Assembly: GCA_020284085.1 (NCBI GenBank)
Contig: JACEVL010000691.1
Coordinates: 85,001 to 149,000, forward strand
DNA from: Aporrectodea caliginosa
Taxonomy: Eukaryota; Annelida; Clitellata; Crassiclitellata; Lumbricidae
Direction: 5' to 3'
DNA: 64,000 bases
Positions within the stretch are counted from its first letter, which is position 1; every line of letters starts with the position of its first letter. A program made the translations under genes and the position numbers. Positions 32,641 through 45,901 of this stretch are shown here, piece by piece. The notes beneath the pieces are model-generated. The model worked only from the letters and a program-made list of their open reading frames with translations. It was not told the origin of the DNA and made no database searches.

Positions 32641-34833
32641 AGTGTAGGACTTTGAAGTGGATGTGCTCAGGAACACACAATACACACATACATATGTATA
32701 CACATACATTATATAGGATGTATGTATATAGTTCTCCTATATACATTTAGCTAACTGCAGGGCCTACATAGGAGTACTCCTATATACAATTATACATACA
32801 GCTAGTATACAGGTCATGTATAAGCTCACGTGTACAAATGCCAACCACCACATCAAATTATCTGAAATTGCAGTCATTAATGAAATGAGGACCAGAGGGA
32901 TTTTGAATTCTTCAGAAACACAGACTATGAATACAAAGGAATTGCAAGACAGATATTCACATACCGTAAATTCAGTCAAGATAAAACTTTTTAATTAATG
33001 CTCAATTGTACATATGTAATGCGAGCACAGCTCAGCAACTCAACTTAACTCCAAATATGTCGAAAGAAATGGACGCAATTAATTTTTAACATATACACAG
33101 TTCACTCAATTAAATATTTTTGAACTTAACCCACTTCAAAAGTCAAGAAAATAAAATGTACGATGTCAAATAATTACGGAAACCCAAACACGGAAAAACT
33201 TTCCTCAACCGAGTGCTGTACTAGTACCACACGCCACATAAATCTAAATATGCAGAAAGAAGAAAACATATAATTTGCAATCTATTGCACTCAAAAATGC
33301 TAAAATAATGTAACCACAGATCATGGCAACATGACATAAGTAGTCTTATATAAAACTAGGCATTTTACAGTTAATCTTCTACTCAGCAGTTTTTACTTTT
33401 AACTATTCGAAGAAGAAAATGTCAAGATTCTATAAACCATACTAGTCTTACTATGTCATATCTTTAAACAGTTGCTTTAAAAGTGCTAGTAAGCTGCTAA
33501 ATTGATGTCTAGCTACAATCACACAGACGACAAAAAACTGGCAGAGAAAGTGTCCGTTGGCAGATACAGAAGGCATTGCCACGAACACAAAGCCAATATA
33601 GACAACAATTCTGTAAGCATCACTTCTCTCTTTTGACCTTGAGTTATGAAGTAGCAGAAGCATAAGATTTAAGCAGAACCAGAAGCCCAGAAACAGACAG
33701 AGACAATGCTGAAGGGGAACTGGAGTCCTTTGTTAAGTCAAAGTCATCATCAGTCAAGGTGAGCTATGCAGGTAAACAGAAGAACAACTGGTTGATTCAG
33801 TAGCACCTAAGTAGAAAGGCCTTCTTCAGTAACCCTTTCTAGGTTAAAGCCAAGTTTAAAAACCTCAACTAACTGAGCACAAAGCAAAATATAATAATGC
33901 TAACAAGAATTAGTTTGGTAATGGATCATTGTCTCCATTTACAAAAATACACAGAGAGAAAATATATCCCACATTTGGAAAAATGGAATGTGATGAAACT
34001 GCCTTATTTGGGAACATTGAAAGCTGAATGCAATGGCACATTCATCGAGAGAAGTAACTTATCAGAGGCTTCTACAAGAAGAAAATACATGAAACAATTC
34101 CAATTGTTAAAGAGCTATGTAAAAATTGGAGCCCCATTGGACTATGTGGCTTCACACATCAGGAACAGTCAAGTCTTTGTGGTAATAAGATTAAACACAG
34201 AATACAGAAGTAAAGTCTAATTTAGTTATCAGACACCAAAGCTTTGAAACTTTGTCAACAGTTCAACAAGTAAATATATCACCATAAGATTTCAGTACAC
34301 AGACTTTTACAAAGAATTTTAATTATACTTAATTAGATTAACATCACCGATGTCCAATTGCACTCAAGTAGATTACAGGCACTAGAAATAGGGGTTAACT
34401 TCCCATCAGTAGCAAACCTCAATGGTGAAAAATATAAACGTACACTAGGCTAAAAGGTTGGTTTTATCTTTTGACAACAAAAGCACTCATTAAAATTTTT
34501 AATCAAATTTTTTTATGTAAAATTGTAGAAATTGGCAAGTTGTGTTTCTGTAATGCACATTGCCATTAGAACACTTGCATGATAAAAACAAAACAAACGG
34601 TAATACAGAATAGTAAAAATGAAGGGAGAGGCTAGTGGATAGAAACATTGAGAGAGATGACGCTATTTGGTGGAAAAACTGAATATACGTATTTCTGGTC
34701 ATACACCACTTCTAATTAAACAAATCAAGATTACTGAGAATACAATCTTAATAAACCTGCCTAAACATTCAGGTCAAAGGTTGTTATAGGGTTACCGCTC
34801 ACATATATATACATACATATATCCCATATATAC

Positions 34834-34873
<40 letters not shown>

Positions 34874-37440
34874 ACATACATATATAGGTAAGCTGGAATC
34901 ATGAAAGAATCATTTTTCAAGCATTTCTTAAACCAATTTAATTGTCTCTAATACCATCACTTTATTCAAAGTCCGTGGCTGCAGCATAGTTTACCGTAAT
35001 TATAAGCCAAAGAACAGCAAGCTTTGCTACCATACTGACTAATGACAAGATGGCAGGAAAAATCATAGAAAAACTGACCTGACCAAATGATCAGAGAGAC
35101 ACTGAAGCAATTAGGCAGCTTACAAAATGTCACTGGTGCTAAGAATTAATATATACAAGTTAATAAATTTCGACAGTTTTACTACATCATAAATGATGTA
35201 GGAACAACTGCAGACCTTAAAATGAAATGTCTCAGCGTTTGCAGTTTACTTAGGTGAAAATACGTCACCAGATAAGTAATTAAACGCATATCTGCCATCT
35301 TAACATTTACAAAAGAACTGATGCCTGATGTGTAAAGCTCTAAACTAAGCTCTACAGTCTACACCATACATGGCCAACACATTACAATAATGACATTATC
35401 TGTGAGGCAGACTGTTGAAATCACTCTTGGCACATGATAAGTTTTGATAAGGTGATAATAAAGGTACATGGTAAGGTTGATGGTATATGATAAAATAATA
35501 ATGGTATATGCTAAGGCTGTTAAAGCATAACAACAATGCTGATAATAATTACATGAACTAAGCATTAGCAAATTGTGTCACAATATTCTCAAGCGCAAGT
35601 GGAATTTATTTAAGGCACGCAATGTTTTTAAAAGCTTAGCAGAAAACTAAAATACCAGAAAAATGAACAGGAAACATATAACAGGAAACAAAAAACACAA
35701 GAAGGTAAATTCCAAAGTTCAAAATCACCATAAAACCAGCAAATGTAATTGAACAAAACAGTAGTTTGACGCCATCTTAAAATATACCGAACACACAGAA
35801 TATATTAAATTTTTCTGCTCAGTTTTTTTAACTCTGCGACATCATTCTGGTGTACAATAATCATTCTTCACCAAAAAGCCTTTACGCTTTCTGAACAAAA
35901 TAAAAACTGACAGGAATACAGAAATGAAAACTATTCTATGACAAACGGATAAAGAATGTCCTCGGATCTGTGGTTTAGAAGAAATTAGCGTTTTCAATCA
36001 TGAACGTATACTTAAGGCGGTTCGTATGGCGTGTACATTAAAACAGCGTAAAAACTAACTTTATCAGTTGCTCTGTTTAATCGCAGAGCAGCTGACAGAC
36101 CATGATCAACTAGCCACAACACAGCATCTGAGACTATTAAGCAATTGAATTTGTTCATCAATATCACAACTAATTAACGATTATGCATACTTAAAGTCTA
36201 GACTGGAAAGGCAAATGATTAATTAAATTTTTAGTAAACCTTAAACAAAAAGTTCTATGTCACCGTCAATCAGCATTCGTTTCTACCCATTCAGTAAACA
36301 TTAACTTCGAAGTCAACAGAAAAAGAAATCTCTGAGACAGACTTGTTAATGTGATAAGGTTTCCATCCATTGCCAATAACATTCCAAAAAACATCTAAAG
36401 CCTTTTTCAATCAAAATTGATCACATAAATCTTCTGAAGCACCTTTACTGAACACATTTGGTTGAAATGACAACTCTATAATAATATTATAGCTAGAATA
36501 AACCAGTCAAAGACAAAATGATTTCAGATTAAAGACATGTATGTTATTCAAATGAGTTGTAAAGAGGAAGTAAATAATGGTAGCCCCTGATCAACTATGC
36601 TACTGACTGGTTAGTTCCTCTGATGGTGACATTAAAACATTATGCTAAGCATACAATATAAAATAACTGCGATAGTAGTAGTAGTGGTAGTAGCGGTAAT
36701 AGTAACAGAGGTAGCGGTAGTGGTTGTATGGTAGTAGTTGTAGCATGGAAGTAGTAGTATTAGAAGAAGCAGAAGCAGTGGTAAATAAAACAACAATAAT
36801 AATATAATAACAGCACCGATAATAATAATTATAAAAGTACATCCATTACAAATGTATTTTGATTTAATTGCAATGGCAGTCTATCTGACCAAAAAATATC
36901 ATCACTATAAATTCTAACAGTCTCCAATAAAACAAACGGAGACAAAATGAAACGAACAAAAGAAATGTTTATCCACCAGCATTTTGATCAACCTGTTCAA
37001 TGACAGGATTTTCAGTAGACCGAATCTAGTAATAAACTCGCATCAAAGCAAAAGCATTTATGATGTTCAAACAAAAATACCCAATCAGAGCAAATACAAC
37101 ATAACGAGAAAACTTAGTCTGCCTGATTTAATAGTTGATTACGGCAATTCTCTGCTCATTAAAATCACCCAACAACTGCAGTTGTCAAAGTACATGTATA
37201 TCACAGCAACTAAAGCGACAAGTTTCGTTTACGTAAGTAAGCAAGCACTTGCCACACGATACAAGATCTTATCTGTCATTACATCACATTCCACACAGAA
37301 CACAGCACTTCGCCAAAGCACGCAACTTCAAAGATCTCACTTAATCATATCAAATGAATTAGAAATAACGAAGAAAGAAAGGTGGATCTGAAGCCAAACT
37401 GTTCACTAATTCCAAACTAATCTAGGCCAACCGCCAGATG
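32641..37440. other. 4.8-kb AT-rich region, no supported gene
   Basis: Contains TACATA-rich repeat (32690-32760, 34798-34890) and an imperfect GTA/GGTA microsatellite at 36670-36790. Frames of 107 aa (33897-34220) and 135 aa (36984-37391) on the plus strand lack any recognised motif. It lies directly 3' of ZFAND4, so part of it may be the 3' untranslated region of that gene. The polyadenylation site cannot be fixed from sequence alone. Confidence 0.5.
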
Positions 37441-40400
37441 CTAGATCTTTGGAAGCTTTGGAGCAACGACAAGTGGATTGCTCTCCTTCAGTTCTTTACG
37501 TCCCTCTCCCTTGTAGTCATACGTACACTGGTGAGCCTCTGGGTATCGATGTACAGTACAAAATGACTTGTGACATCTGTTACAAATAACCATCAGCTTT
37601 AATGTAATAATGTAGTGTAACCGAACATTTACATAGCACCGCTTCAAGATATCTACTCACAGGCGCTCTCTGCACTAGCTTATTATGATGTTAAGTGTCA
37701 TTACGAATGAATATATTACATTGGTTAGCAAAACAATACACAGTAAGATGAGGAACCAGCCAATGGATTCCCGTTGAAAGCTGAAGTTGGTATGAATGCT
37801 TTAAAGATATGCTGACATAATTAATTAGAAATTTATACAAATTGTCTTTCTAGTAAATTGTCTTTCATGAGCGATATAAATATCGGAATATTGCATACAA
37901 ATGATTCCAAACAAGATTGAGAAATTAAATATTGAATGACTGAAAGTAACAAAACCACCAAAGTAAAAGTAACAAATTTAAATTTAATTTGTTACCTGCA
38001 TTCATACGTTGAAGCGAGACCAGTTTTCTTGGAGCAGACGGCACATCGTGTAACTTTCTTGCTGCTCATATCTTTATTTACAACTGGCTGTGCTGGGGAC
38101 GGCGCTAATGGATTACTGCGATTCATGGCGCAAAACTCTCCCTGGAAAAAGGGCAAAATGTTTCATTAATGAAATTGTATATTTGTCCTTCAAGAAATCC
38201 ACAATATACAACACTTCCAAAAGTTATTTACAATTATAGATATAACAAGAGTCACATTGGTAAGCATGGAAGCACAGTACAGTGCACTGATAGATGTACA
38301 AAATCAGTGAATGTCTATTTATACAGAGATGTAAGATAAGTTCAATCAGATGTACCAGTTAATGTTTAGTGCCTCCATAGTTCACCATCTTGAAGACTGA
38401 AAACAGCTGATGTTCATGATAAGATTTTTTACAGTCATTAATGAAACTCCTCCAGCATCATGTCTTATGCTGACTACGATAATCTCTACCATTTCAAATC
38501 ATAATTCTGGAAAAGATTCAACAAAAAGTTTCAAATCTATCTTCAACAAATTCAGTGAACAGACTACCAAATATAGTCAACAGATCATTGAATTTAATAA
38601 AAAGATTGAAATATATTCAATCAATGACCACCAAATTGAACAAAAAGATCTAACAAAATATGTCTAACCTTTAATGACAGTTCGTTGGTTGGTTGGTTAA
38701 ATCGAGAACCACCAGGAAACGTTTCTGCAAGCATCAAGTAGCTATTAAGTGCTTTGAATGAACTGCTAATACTCCCAACACTATCTGACATGAGCTGTTC
38801 ACTTCCATCTGGCAGAACACTGTTCCTTTTATTAGAGTTTAAGTTTATGGTAGCATCCGATCTTTCGTTTGTTTTAAAGTCTTTTCCCGGCAGACTCAAT
38901 CTGCGAGATTTTGATGCGAGAGTCTGTCTGCTGCTGATCTGTGGCAATGATCCTCCATTACCAAAACGAACAATTGACTGGTTGGCAGAAAATGGTAAAA
39001 CCGAGGTGACACCAACGCGACTTGAAAAAGTTGACGACTTTCTTTGACTGTCGTGTAAAAGGACATGTGATGTCCGGTGAAGTTTCGCGTGATGTGAAGA
39101 ACCGGCTTCGTCCGTTGATTGTCTGGGCAGGCTTGGCTTCTTCTTTGAAAGTTGACTAGAATCAAGGGCTGCTTGAGAACCTGATGGCTCATTCGGAGGG
39201 AGACTGGCAGTGGGTAGGACTGGGACGGCTGTAGGGTCTCCGATAGGCAGCTTGTTCTTCTGATTAACGACAGTAGGCTTGAAGGCAGGAATTTTTCGAA
39301 TGCTTTTCTGGCGTGGTGGTGGAAGGGGCTTTGGCAGATCAACCTTAGTCTGCAACAAACGAATAGTACACCAATTACATTAACATAAATATATAGACAG
39401 ATATGCTACATTGTCACTCTACTGCTAGAATGATACTAGTTGATAAAAATTGCAAACATAACAAAACTAACATGTTTTATCTTTTAGTTTTCTTAATTTC
39501 ACATCAGTTTCGCAAAAACAATATGGTGCCAGGATTACATCATCAAATTTTTTCTCGGCAGGTGCAGGGATTAAAAAAGAGATTAAGCATTATCAGCATT
39601 AGGAACAGTGGAATTCTAAAGGCTTTTATGACTTTCTCAAGAGACAGTAAGCACTGAACTTACAAGCAAATGGTCATCCAACACAACTGGAATCTGAATC
39701 GTTAATGTGAATTAAAGTTCTCAAAATTGAAACACGCATAAACAAGTTGCTACAAAATGTTACATTCTACAGCTGCTGTACAAAGAACTATAAAACTGAA
39801 GTAGAAATTGGCCAACAGCTTGAAAATTCAATGCCACTTCAAGACAGGCCACTTGATCTCCAAGTAATTCAATTAAATGTAATTAGACATTTTACACTAC
39901 ATTACTTAAATGAAATGCTCACCTTGTCAACCGCAATGGAATCCATCCTCTTGCGCAAGGCATTCACCTTCTGACGCATTCGATCCTCTTCCTCTTTCTT
40001 CACTTTTACCTCTTCCTGCTCTTCTAGGTCTTCTTCTATGTCAAAAACTGATGCACCACTGAAAGACAGAGAGATTTGTCAGTAAAACAGAAAGAAGATA
40101 ATCTCTAAGAGTGGAACTAAGCTGTTATAATTTAAATAGCAGTAACATATTTAGATGGACTTAATACAACTGCACATTTGCACCTCATACTAAGAAGATC
40201 TAGATAACAGCAGCTGTAATAGTCAAACAGCACGGTAGCAACACAGAGAGGCTCAAAAGCACCTTGACATAGGCAACAGAGATCTTTATTCAAAACACAC
40301 AGGCATTAGATTTCAGAAAGTACAAGAACAGAAACAAAATCAGAAGATTGACAATAGGAAATAACTAAATTTGAACTTGTTCTAAAGAAAGCAAGTACAC

Positions 40401-43328
40401 TGAATTCTACCTAAGAGTTTCAAATGAAAAGTCTGAATCAAGAAGGCGAAAGAAATTGAGCATCTCTCCATCACGAACGACTACCATGGCAATTGGGCGC
40501 TTCCCAGTCGATTTTTCCGTTTCTGATTCAGCAAGCATTTGGAGAAATTCTGGAGGTAACTGCTCCTGAACCTGAACTACAAAACATTTGATAACATCAT
40601 CCATACAGATTTACCATCAATTGAATATCTGCAATGTTACTCTTCAAATAAGCACATTAAGTTTAAATGGTTACAACTATTTGGAATGGCCTTAGTCATA
40701 ATATTAGCCATGGAATAGATGGAAGCATATAGCACTCATTCTTTAAACTTGGATTCTTGTCTCCCATGGAATTTCTTTACTAGATATAAGAGTAAAGTCT
40801 GAGTAGATGCTTGCCTAAGTTTTACAGAGCATGCTGCCATGTACTGCACGAATATTCGTTTATCTTTTCAAATTTATTTGACTGATTCATTTTAGCCGCA
40901 GTATAAAGTAGTCATCTGTTGAATAAACTGGTATCAGCGCATAATGCATTACAGTCAGTGCTGTACAATCAATTATATTTGAACAAATGAAAGCAATCAA
41001 CTTAACATTTTCAATAATGTATAGCAATCTCTTAAAAAACATACTTTAAAGTTGACCATATGCCAAAAAGGGTACACTGAACAATCCTAGCAATGCCATA
41101 AAAAGTGGAAGATATACTCAAAACAGACACCTATTGTATATATGTTTTACGCTGTCCCTTTTTAGGTGATGAAGAAAACAAGCAGTACATTAAGGTAGCC
41201 TGAGAGGCAGCCAAGGTACTATGAAGTGTTAGCAACTTCACTTTTCCCGGCCTCTGCATGTAATTGTAACTGTAATGGAACATTTATATAGCACCGCTCA
41301 GTGATTCAGAGGCACATGACAGTGTTGGCCTGTCCTCTCCCTCACCATCAGATCGTCCCACCAAACAAAGTACAGTCAGTGTACTTATAATAGCTGAATT
41401 GGCTTCGGGACACAGGTAGTGCCAAAAACCTTGACAATTTTTTTGGCCCAGTTGGAGATTTGAATCCCTGACTTCTCAATTCACAGTTCAGCAAACTTAC
41501 TGCTAAAGTATAGCTCACCCCAATATAGTAATGCAATACAAATGTTCACATAAATACATACATACTCTAAAAATAAATTATGTAAATATATAAATTCAGC
41601 AATTATTTCATATTGGTAATGATGGCATACCACGGCGGAAATTGATTGGTCCTCCCCTCATCGCAGGAATTAACCTCAGTTTTGCACCATCTTGTATATT
41701 ATAGTCTTCGATGGTTTTCTCATCGTTCAGTTCAAGTGATTGCCACACCAAGTGCTGCTGTGATATTGATATTCCTACAACAGTTACAAAATGCACCTGG
41801 ATTGTGTACATTCATACAGTCTTATTTCAAGTTCAAACCATCTTTTAAGTTCAAACCAAACAAACCTGGCTGCTCAAATTAATTACAACCGTTCAATTGC
41901 AATGCTGCATATTCCAAACTTAACAACACAAAGTTCCACATGGAAACATAGGACCAAAACAAAAAATGAGTGCTGGTCAAAGCAACAACACTGGCATACC
42001 CAGTTTACGTATGTAAGTAAGTAAGCAAGCAATAATTGATAGAATTGTAATTACAGGAAAGTCAGTAACGGCTTGTTAATAGATAGACAGTTACAAAGTC
42101 TATGCCATAAATATTGTGCACTTTATTGCAAACCTTCAAAGCATGATATAGTCAGTGGATACATATGAGGGCAATATTAACAATTATATTTTGGACTTAT
42201 TTGGTAATTTAGCTAGTGATTCTGCATGTCCAGATACAGTGCTAACACGATCACATATTACTATCCTGTGCATAAGACACAAATCTAGAACTTGTTTGGG
42301 ACTGAACACAACTAAGAGATGATCATCTTCGGGAAGAGAAAACCTGGTAGTTATTCCACCCATTGTACCTGAGGCGGCCTGACAAGTATCTATGCGTGTC
42401 TTGCGCGTGACCATAAGATCGGATCTGTGGATGACCACCCATGTGGATAACCTTCTGACAGCATGTTCATTCCCTGGGCGTGCTCAGATCCCACAGCCTC
42501 ACAACTAACGCCTAGAAGGAAGTGTCAAGAATGACTACCATTGCGCATCTAATGTATGCTTCCCCAGCCTGGTGGGGCTACACTAGCGCAGGGGAGCAGA
42601 TTGAGCAGCTGATGGGGAGGCTGAGATGTGGACAGTATCTACCACCACCTCAATCACCCAATTTGGCAGAGATGGAGGCAGAAGCTGGTTAACGCTTATT
42701 TGATGAACAAAACGTACTCCATCGGCTCTTCCCCCCACCTTGCCCCTCTTGTGGACATGTGCTCCGTTCTCGGGCCCATGGCTTCTCTCTTCCAGACAAG
42801 GACAACTGTAATTTTATTTCTAGAGTCTTATACAAAAACATATTTTGATGAACTTCCTTTTACAAAATCATTCCAAATAAACCAAATTAAACGATACCCA
42901 GATAGGATAAGGTGATATACAAATGAATACATATATAAATCTACAACTAACTAGTTAGGGGTCGTCCATTAATTATGTCAACAAATTTTAGGCAGTTTTT
43001 GACCCTCTGCCCCCTTGTCAACAACTGTCAAACTTTTCCAAACCCCTCGCCTCCTATTTTGTTGACATAATTAATGGACGACCCCTTATGTTACAAGCTG
43101 CGTTCTGACTGATTGGTGTTCTGAATAAACGAAAATTGATTGATTGATATTTGTGACTCAAGTCCCTCCACAACAGAAGAAATTACCTTCGGTCAACTCA
43201 ATTTTTTCTTTTATGTCTTTAACTCTTTCCTTCCGTGTTGCGATAAGCTGGAAAGTTCTTCCCGTAATACTTTCAATGTTCAGCTGTACAACTTGTCTCT
43301 GCGGTAAGTTCTTGTTCGTGTTATTCAT
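37441..43328 (-). CDS. ZFAND4 (AN1-type zinc finger and ubiquitin-like domain protein)
   Basis: Seven coding exons on the minus strand: 43187-43328, 41631-41774, 40411-40576, 39923-40058, 38669-39349, 37996-38141 and 37441-37576. All introns are GT-AG and the phases agree, giving 516 aa. I start at MNNTNKNLPQ; an in-frame ATG 11 codons upstream (43361) is possible. Residues about 12-85 form a ubiquitin-like fold ending PAMRGGPINF, the hallmark of this family. The C-terminus is an AN1 zinc finger with C456, C459, C471, C473, C478, H481, H487 and C489, then NPLVVAPKLPKI-stop, as in vertebrate ZFAND4. The middle (exon 5) is a serine/proline-rich low-conservation linker. It is shorter than the roughly 700-aa vertebrate protein. 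The family is linked to ubiquitin biology, but its exact role is poorly defined. Confidence 0.93.
37624..37672 (-). mobile_element. CR1-like LINE 3'-terminal hairpin in ZFAND4 intron 6
   Basis: The minus strand reads GAGCGCCTGTGAGTAGATAT and GCGGTGCTATGTAAATGTTC, the family tail motif, 48 bp upstream of the exon 7 acceptor. Confidence 0.55.
41200..41535 (-). mobile_element. SINE family A copy 3, interrupted by a LINE tail, in ZFAND4 intron 2
   Basis: On the minus strand the body reads GGGATTCAAATCTCC (B-box region), AATTCAGCTATTATAAGTAC and GGTGAGGGAGAGGACAGGCC. A foreign segment GTGCCTCTGAATCACTGAGC then GGTGCTATATAAATG (41279-41318) follows. The SINE then resumes with GCAGAGGCCGGGAAAAGTG and continues to about 41205. 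This is a nested insertion. Confidence 0.75.
42455..42850 (+). pseudogene. LINE polymerase C-terminus in ZFAND4 intron 1
   Basis: The plus strand gives TIAHLMYASPAWWGYTSA, then RLFDEQNVLHRLFPPPCP, VLRSRAHGFSLPDKDNCNFI and SRVLYKNIF-stop. It is the same family as 24330 and 60660, antisense to the host gene, with one frame break and a stop. Confidence 0.78.
42958..43085. mobile_element. 128-bp MITE with TTA target duplication
   Basis: Terminal inverted repeats of about 29 bp start GGGGTCGTCCATTAATTATG at 42958 and are mirrored at the right end (43085). TTA flanks both ends (42955-42957 and 43086-43088). A 3-bp TTA duplication fits PIF/Harbinger-like elements; mariner-like (TA) is the alternative. 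It lies in ZFAND4 intron 1. Confidence 0.8.
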
Positions 43329-43361
43329 TGTCAACAGGTGAGCGTACAGAATACTAAACAA

Positions 43362-45500
43362 CGAATGGATGTGACTTTACGTCCTGATAGTCACGCTGCG
43401 ACGCAAATTATCATCGACAACAAAAGCCCGTACTAAGTTTAGACGAAACAATGCATCAGACAAATTCCCGTGACAGTCATCGACCGATTGTTTTCATCCG
43501 CCTTCATAACCAATCACCCGAACAGTAGAACGGAAAGTCTGTTCCTCTTAACGAGACTCTCGTCACGTTCTCATCATCACTTAATTACACTCTGAGGCTT
43601 TACGGGATACGACTAGCTGAGAGGTACCGGTTCTTGTAATTATAGTCGAATTTTAATCATCACCACTAAGTGGGTGTACACTGTACTAATAATCTGATGT
43701 CTTCAAAGAATCGGAAAACATAAACAACTTTAACCACGCCTCTTTCAACACCAGCTGACGTCATAAGTTGACCAAAGACAATTTCTACAGGAACGAGTAG
43801 AGCCAGTAGCTGTAGTTTTGTATGACTAGAGTTCAAGATGGCTATTAATAACATCTGTGATCAATAGTAGGCCTATAGTGTACCGATTTTTCTACGTATT
43901 TGGCTTCGGTAGGCTATTATTATTTGATCACCCGTCTCGGCGTCTCCGATATCTCTGACTCAGTGAAAGACCCACATGACAACAGCTTACCACCTTTAGG
44001 GCCTATATTCGAGTGCAATACTACACACTTTTCAAACATAGCTGAAGTCAGTAGGCCTATAGGCCCTAAGTTTTACTTAAACACATAGACTTCGACGTTT
44101 GCTTTTGTCTCTGGATGCATCGGTTCAACCTCGGGCAATTTTGCTACTCTACATGTGCACTGCCGTGAGTTTTAGCGCATTTTCGGAGAAAGAAAATATT
44201 TTTGTCACGGGTACGTGGTTATAAAAAATATTTGAAACTCACGTACGTGACTGTTACTGACAGTTATTCAACCTTACCGCTTAGGTCTAGGGCCTACATT
44301 TTCCGAAATTTGTGTAGGCCTATGTAGCCTGTCCAAGCCAGAGCATCTAGCTTATTCACGATTCAGTGCTGCATCGTGTCAGATATCGAGGCCTGGATTA
44401 ATAGTTCAATATTGCCCTCAATATAAATCTCAGAAATGCACACACAATTGTAGTTGGCTTCCTCTAATGGAATGAAGGCACAAGAGAGACTTTCGCGAGC
44501 GTTAAAATTCCTATACACGATAATCCCAGAGCTATCTAATACCTATTATCTATTATCAGTAATAGAAGGCTCTGGATAATCCTATAAACGCACCAATGAG
44601 ATATTATTATCATCGCTAGAGCCCGTATAACGTATAATCATTGGCTAATTTTTGAAGCCAAAAAGCCCACAACCATAGATATAATAACACCTTATCGAGA
44701 GCTCCGCAGTTAATTTATATTGAAATGACGCGTTTTGATTGGTTGAAATTCATGGACGCAGTCAAGCTTAAGCGAGACTTTAATTTCTTTTCGAAGCTTA
44801 CGCCTTGCAAAAATACAACAGACACAAAATAACAACTTATCTATGAAATAATATTCCAGCGGCCTCATTTTCGGACTTTAATAAGTTGCTACATCCACAC
44901 ACTACACAATTTAACTTTGATCGTTTCGCCATTTTGAGAGGTCACAGGGTCAAGGCCGTTGGAGTGGCTTCGGGGTCACAGCCTCAACAAAGATGGCGGA
45001 CGCGGGCTCTAGTGATATATTTATATATTATGCATCTCTATGAAACGCACCCTTGATTTATTTATAAACCTTGTCTATGGCCTAGATATATCTATGGTCT
45101 ATGGGTCCATGGTTGCTTAGCAGCGACTTCTAAAGCGCATGAGTAAATAATCTTCAGAAAACGCGCTGTAAGTGACCATAATTTAAGTTTTCAATTCAAA
45201 ATGTTAATCTGAAATTCAAGACGAATACGTACTAATGTGTAACTTATATATGAGAATTAAACGACAAGTATATTCAAGTATTTGCGGTCGGATCGTTTTA
45301 ATTTATTGTTTGCGCCATAGTTTCCAAGCTACTCGTGGTACCATACCAGCCCAGGAACATCACATGGGATGATGGGACCCATATTGGCTATATACGGGTT
45401 ACCTATGGGCATGCTGACAGAACAGTTTTATATTGCGGTGGTTTATTAGGGTAATCCTGCATAGCATATTTTATTCTCGTTTCTTCCAGTGATAAGTAAT
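43362..45500. other. Intergenic, head-to-head promoter interval
   Basis: Separates the divergent ZFAND4 (minus) and the gene starting at 45902 (plus). TAGGCCTA-type words are frequent. About 44520-44595 holds imperfect inverted AATCCCAGAGCTAT/GGCTCTGGATAAT sequence. No coding signal is supported. Confidence 0.5.
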
Positions 45501-45504
45501 AGCG

Positions 45505-45755
45505 TATTTAATCTTTCCATTTTAACGCAAAGATTCTTTTCATCAATCAGACTTCTATTTACGCAAAGAATTCTTTTCGCCAATCCAAATTCCATTTTAA
45601 TGCAAGCAATTTTTTCATCAATCCAACTTCTAGTTTCACAAGAAACTATATTTTCATCAATCCAACTTCCATTTAAGTGCAAGGAATTCCTTTCATCAAT
45701 CCAACTTCTACTTATGCAAAGAATTATTTTTATCAATACAACTTCCATTTGCGCA
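45505..45755. repeat. About 39-bp diverged minisatellite upstream of the 45902 gene
   Basis: Six to seven copies of a unit with core TTTTCATCAATCCAACTTC, then CATTTANNGCAANGAATTC. On the minus strand the units keep a common reading frame and give repeated (R)SWIDEK-like blocks of 13 residues. This is more likely a consequence of the 39-bp period than of a gene. Confidence 0.85.
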
Positions 45756-45901
45756 GCCAGATAAGAGAAATAATAAAATACGCTAAAATACAGGATACGT
45801 TCAATGCAATAATAAAATATGCTAAAATGCAGGTTTACCTTTTATTAGTAAGTTATCAATGTTTTAGCACTTTCAAGATATTAAAGCAAAACCTGTCAGC
45901 A

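Noticed and set aside
33897..34220. 107-aa plus-strand ORF
   Set aside because: No recognised motif, AT-rich surroundings and no splice partners; probably chance.
36984..37391. 135-aa plus-strand ORF beside ZFAND4
   Set aside because: Composition matches the surrounding AT-rich DNA, and it is antisense to the probable ZFAND4 3' region. No domain recognised.
38754..39342. ORFs overlapping ZFAND4 exon 5 on other frames
   Set aside because: Shadow frames of a conserved, spliced exon.
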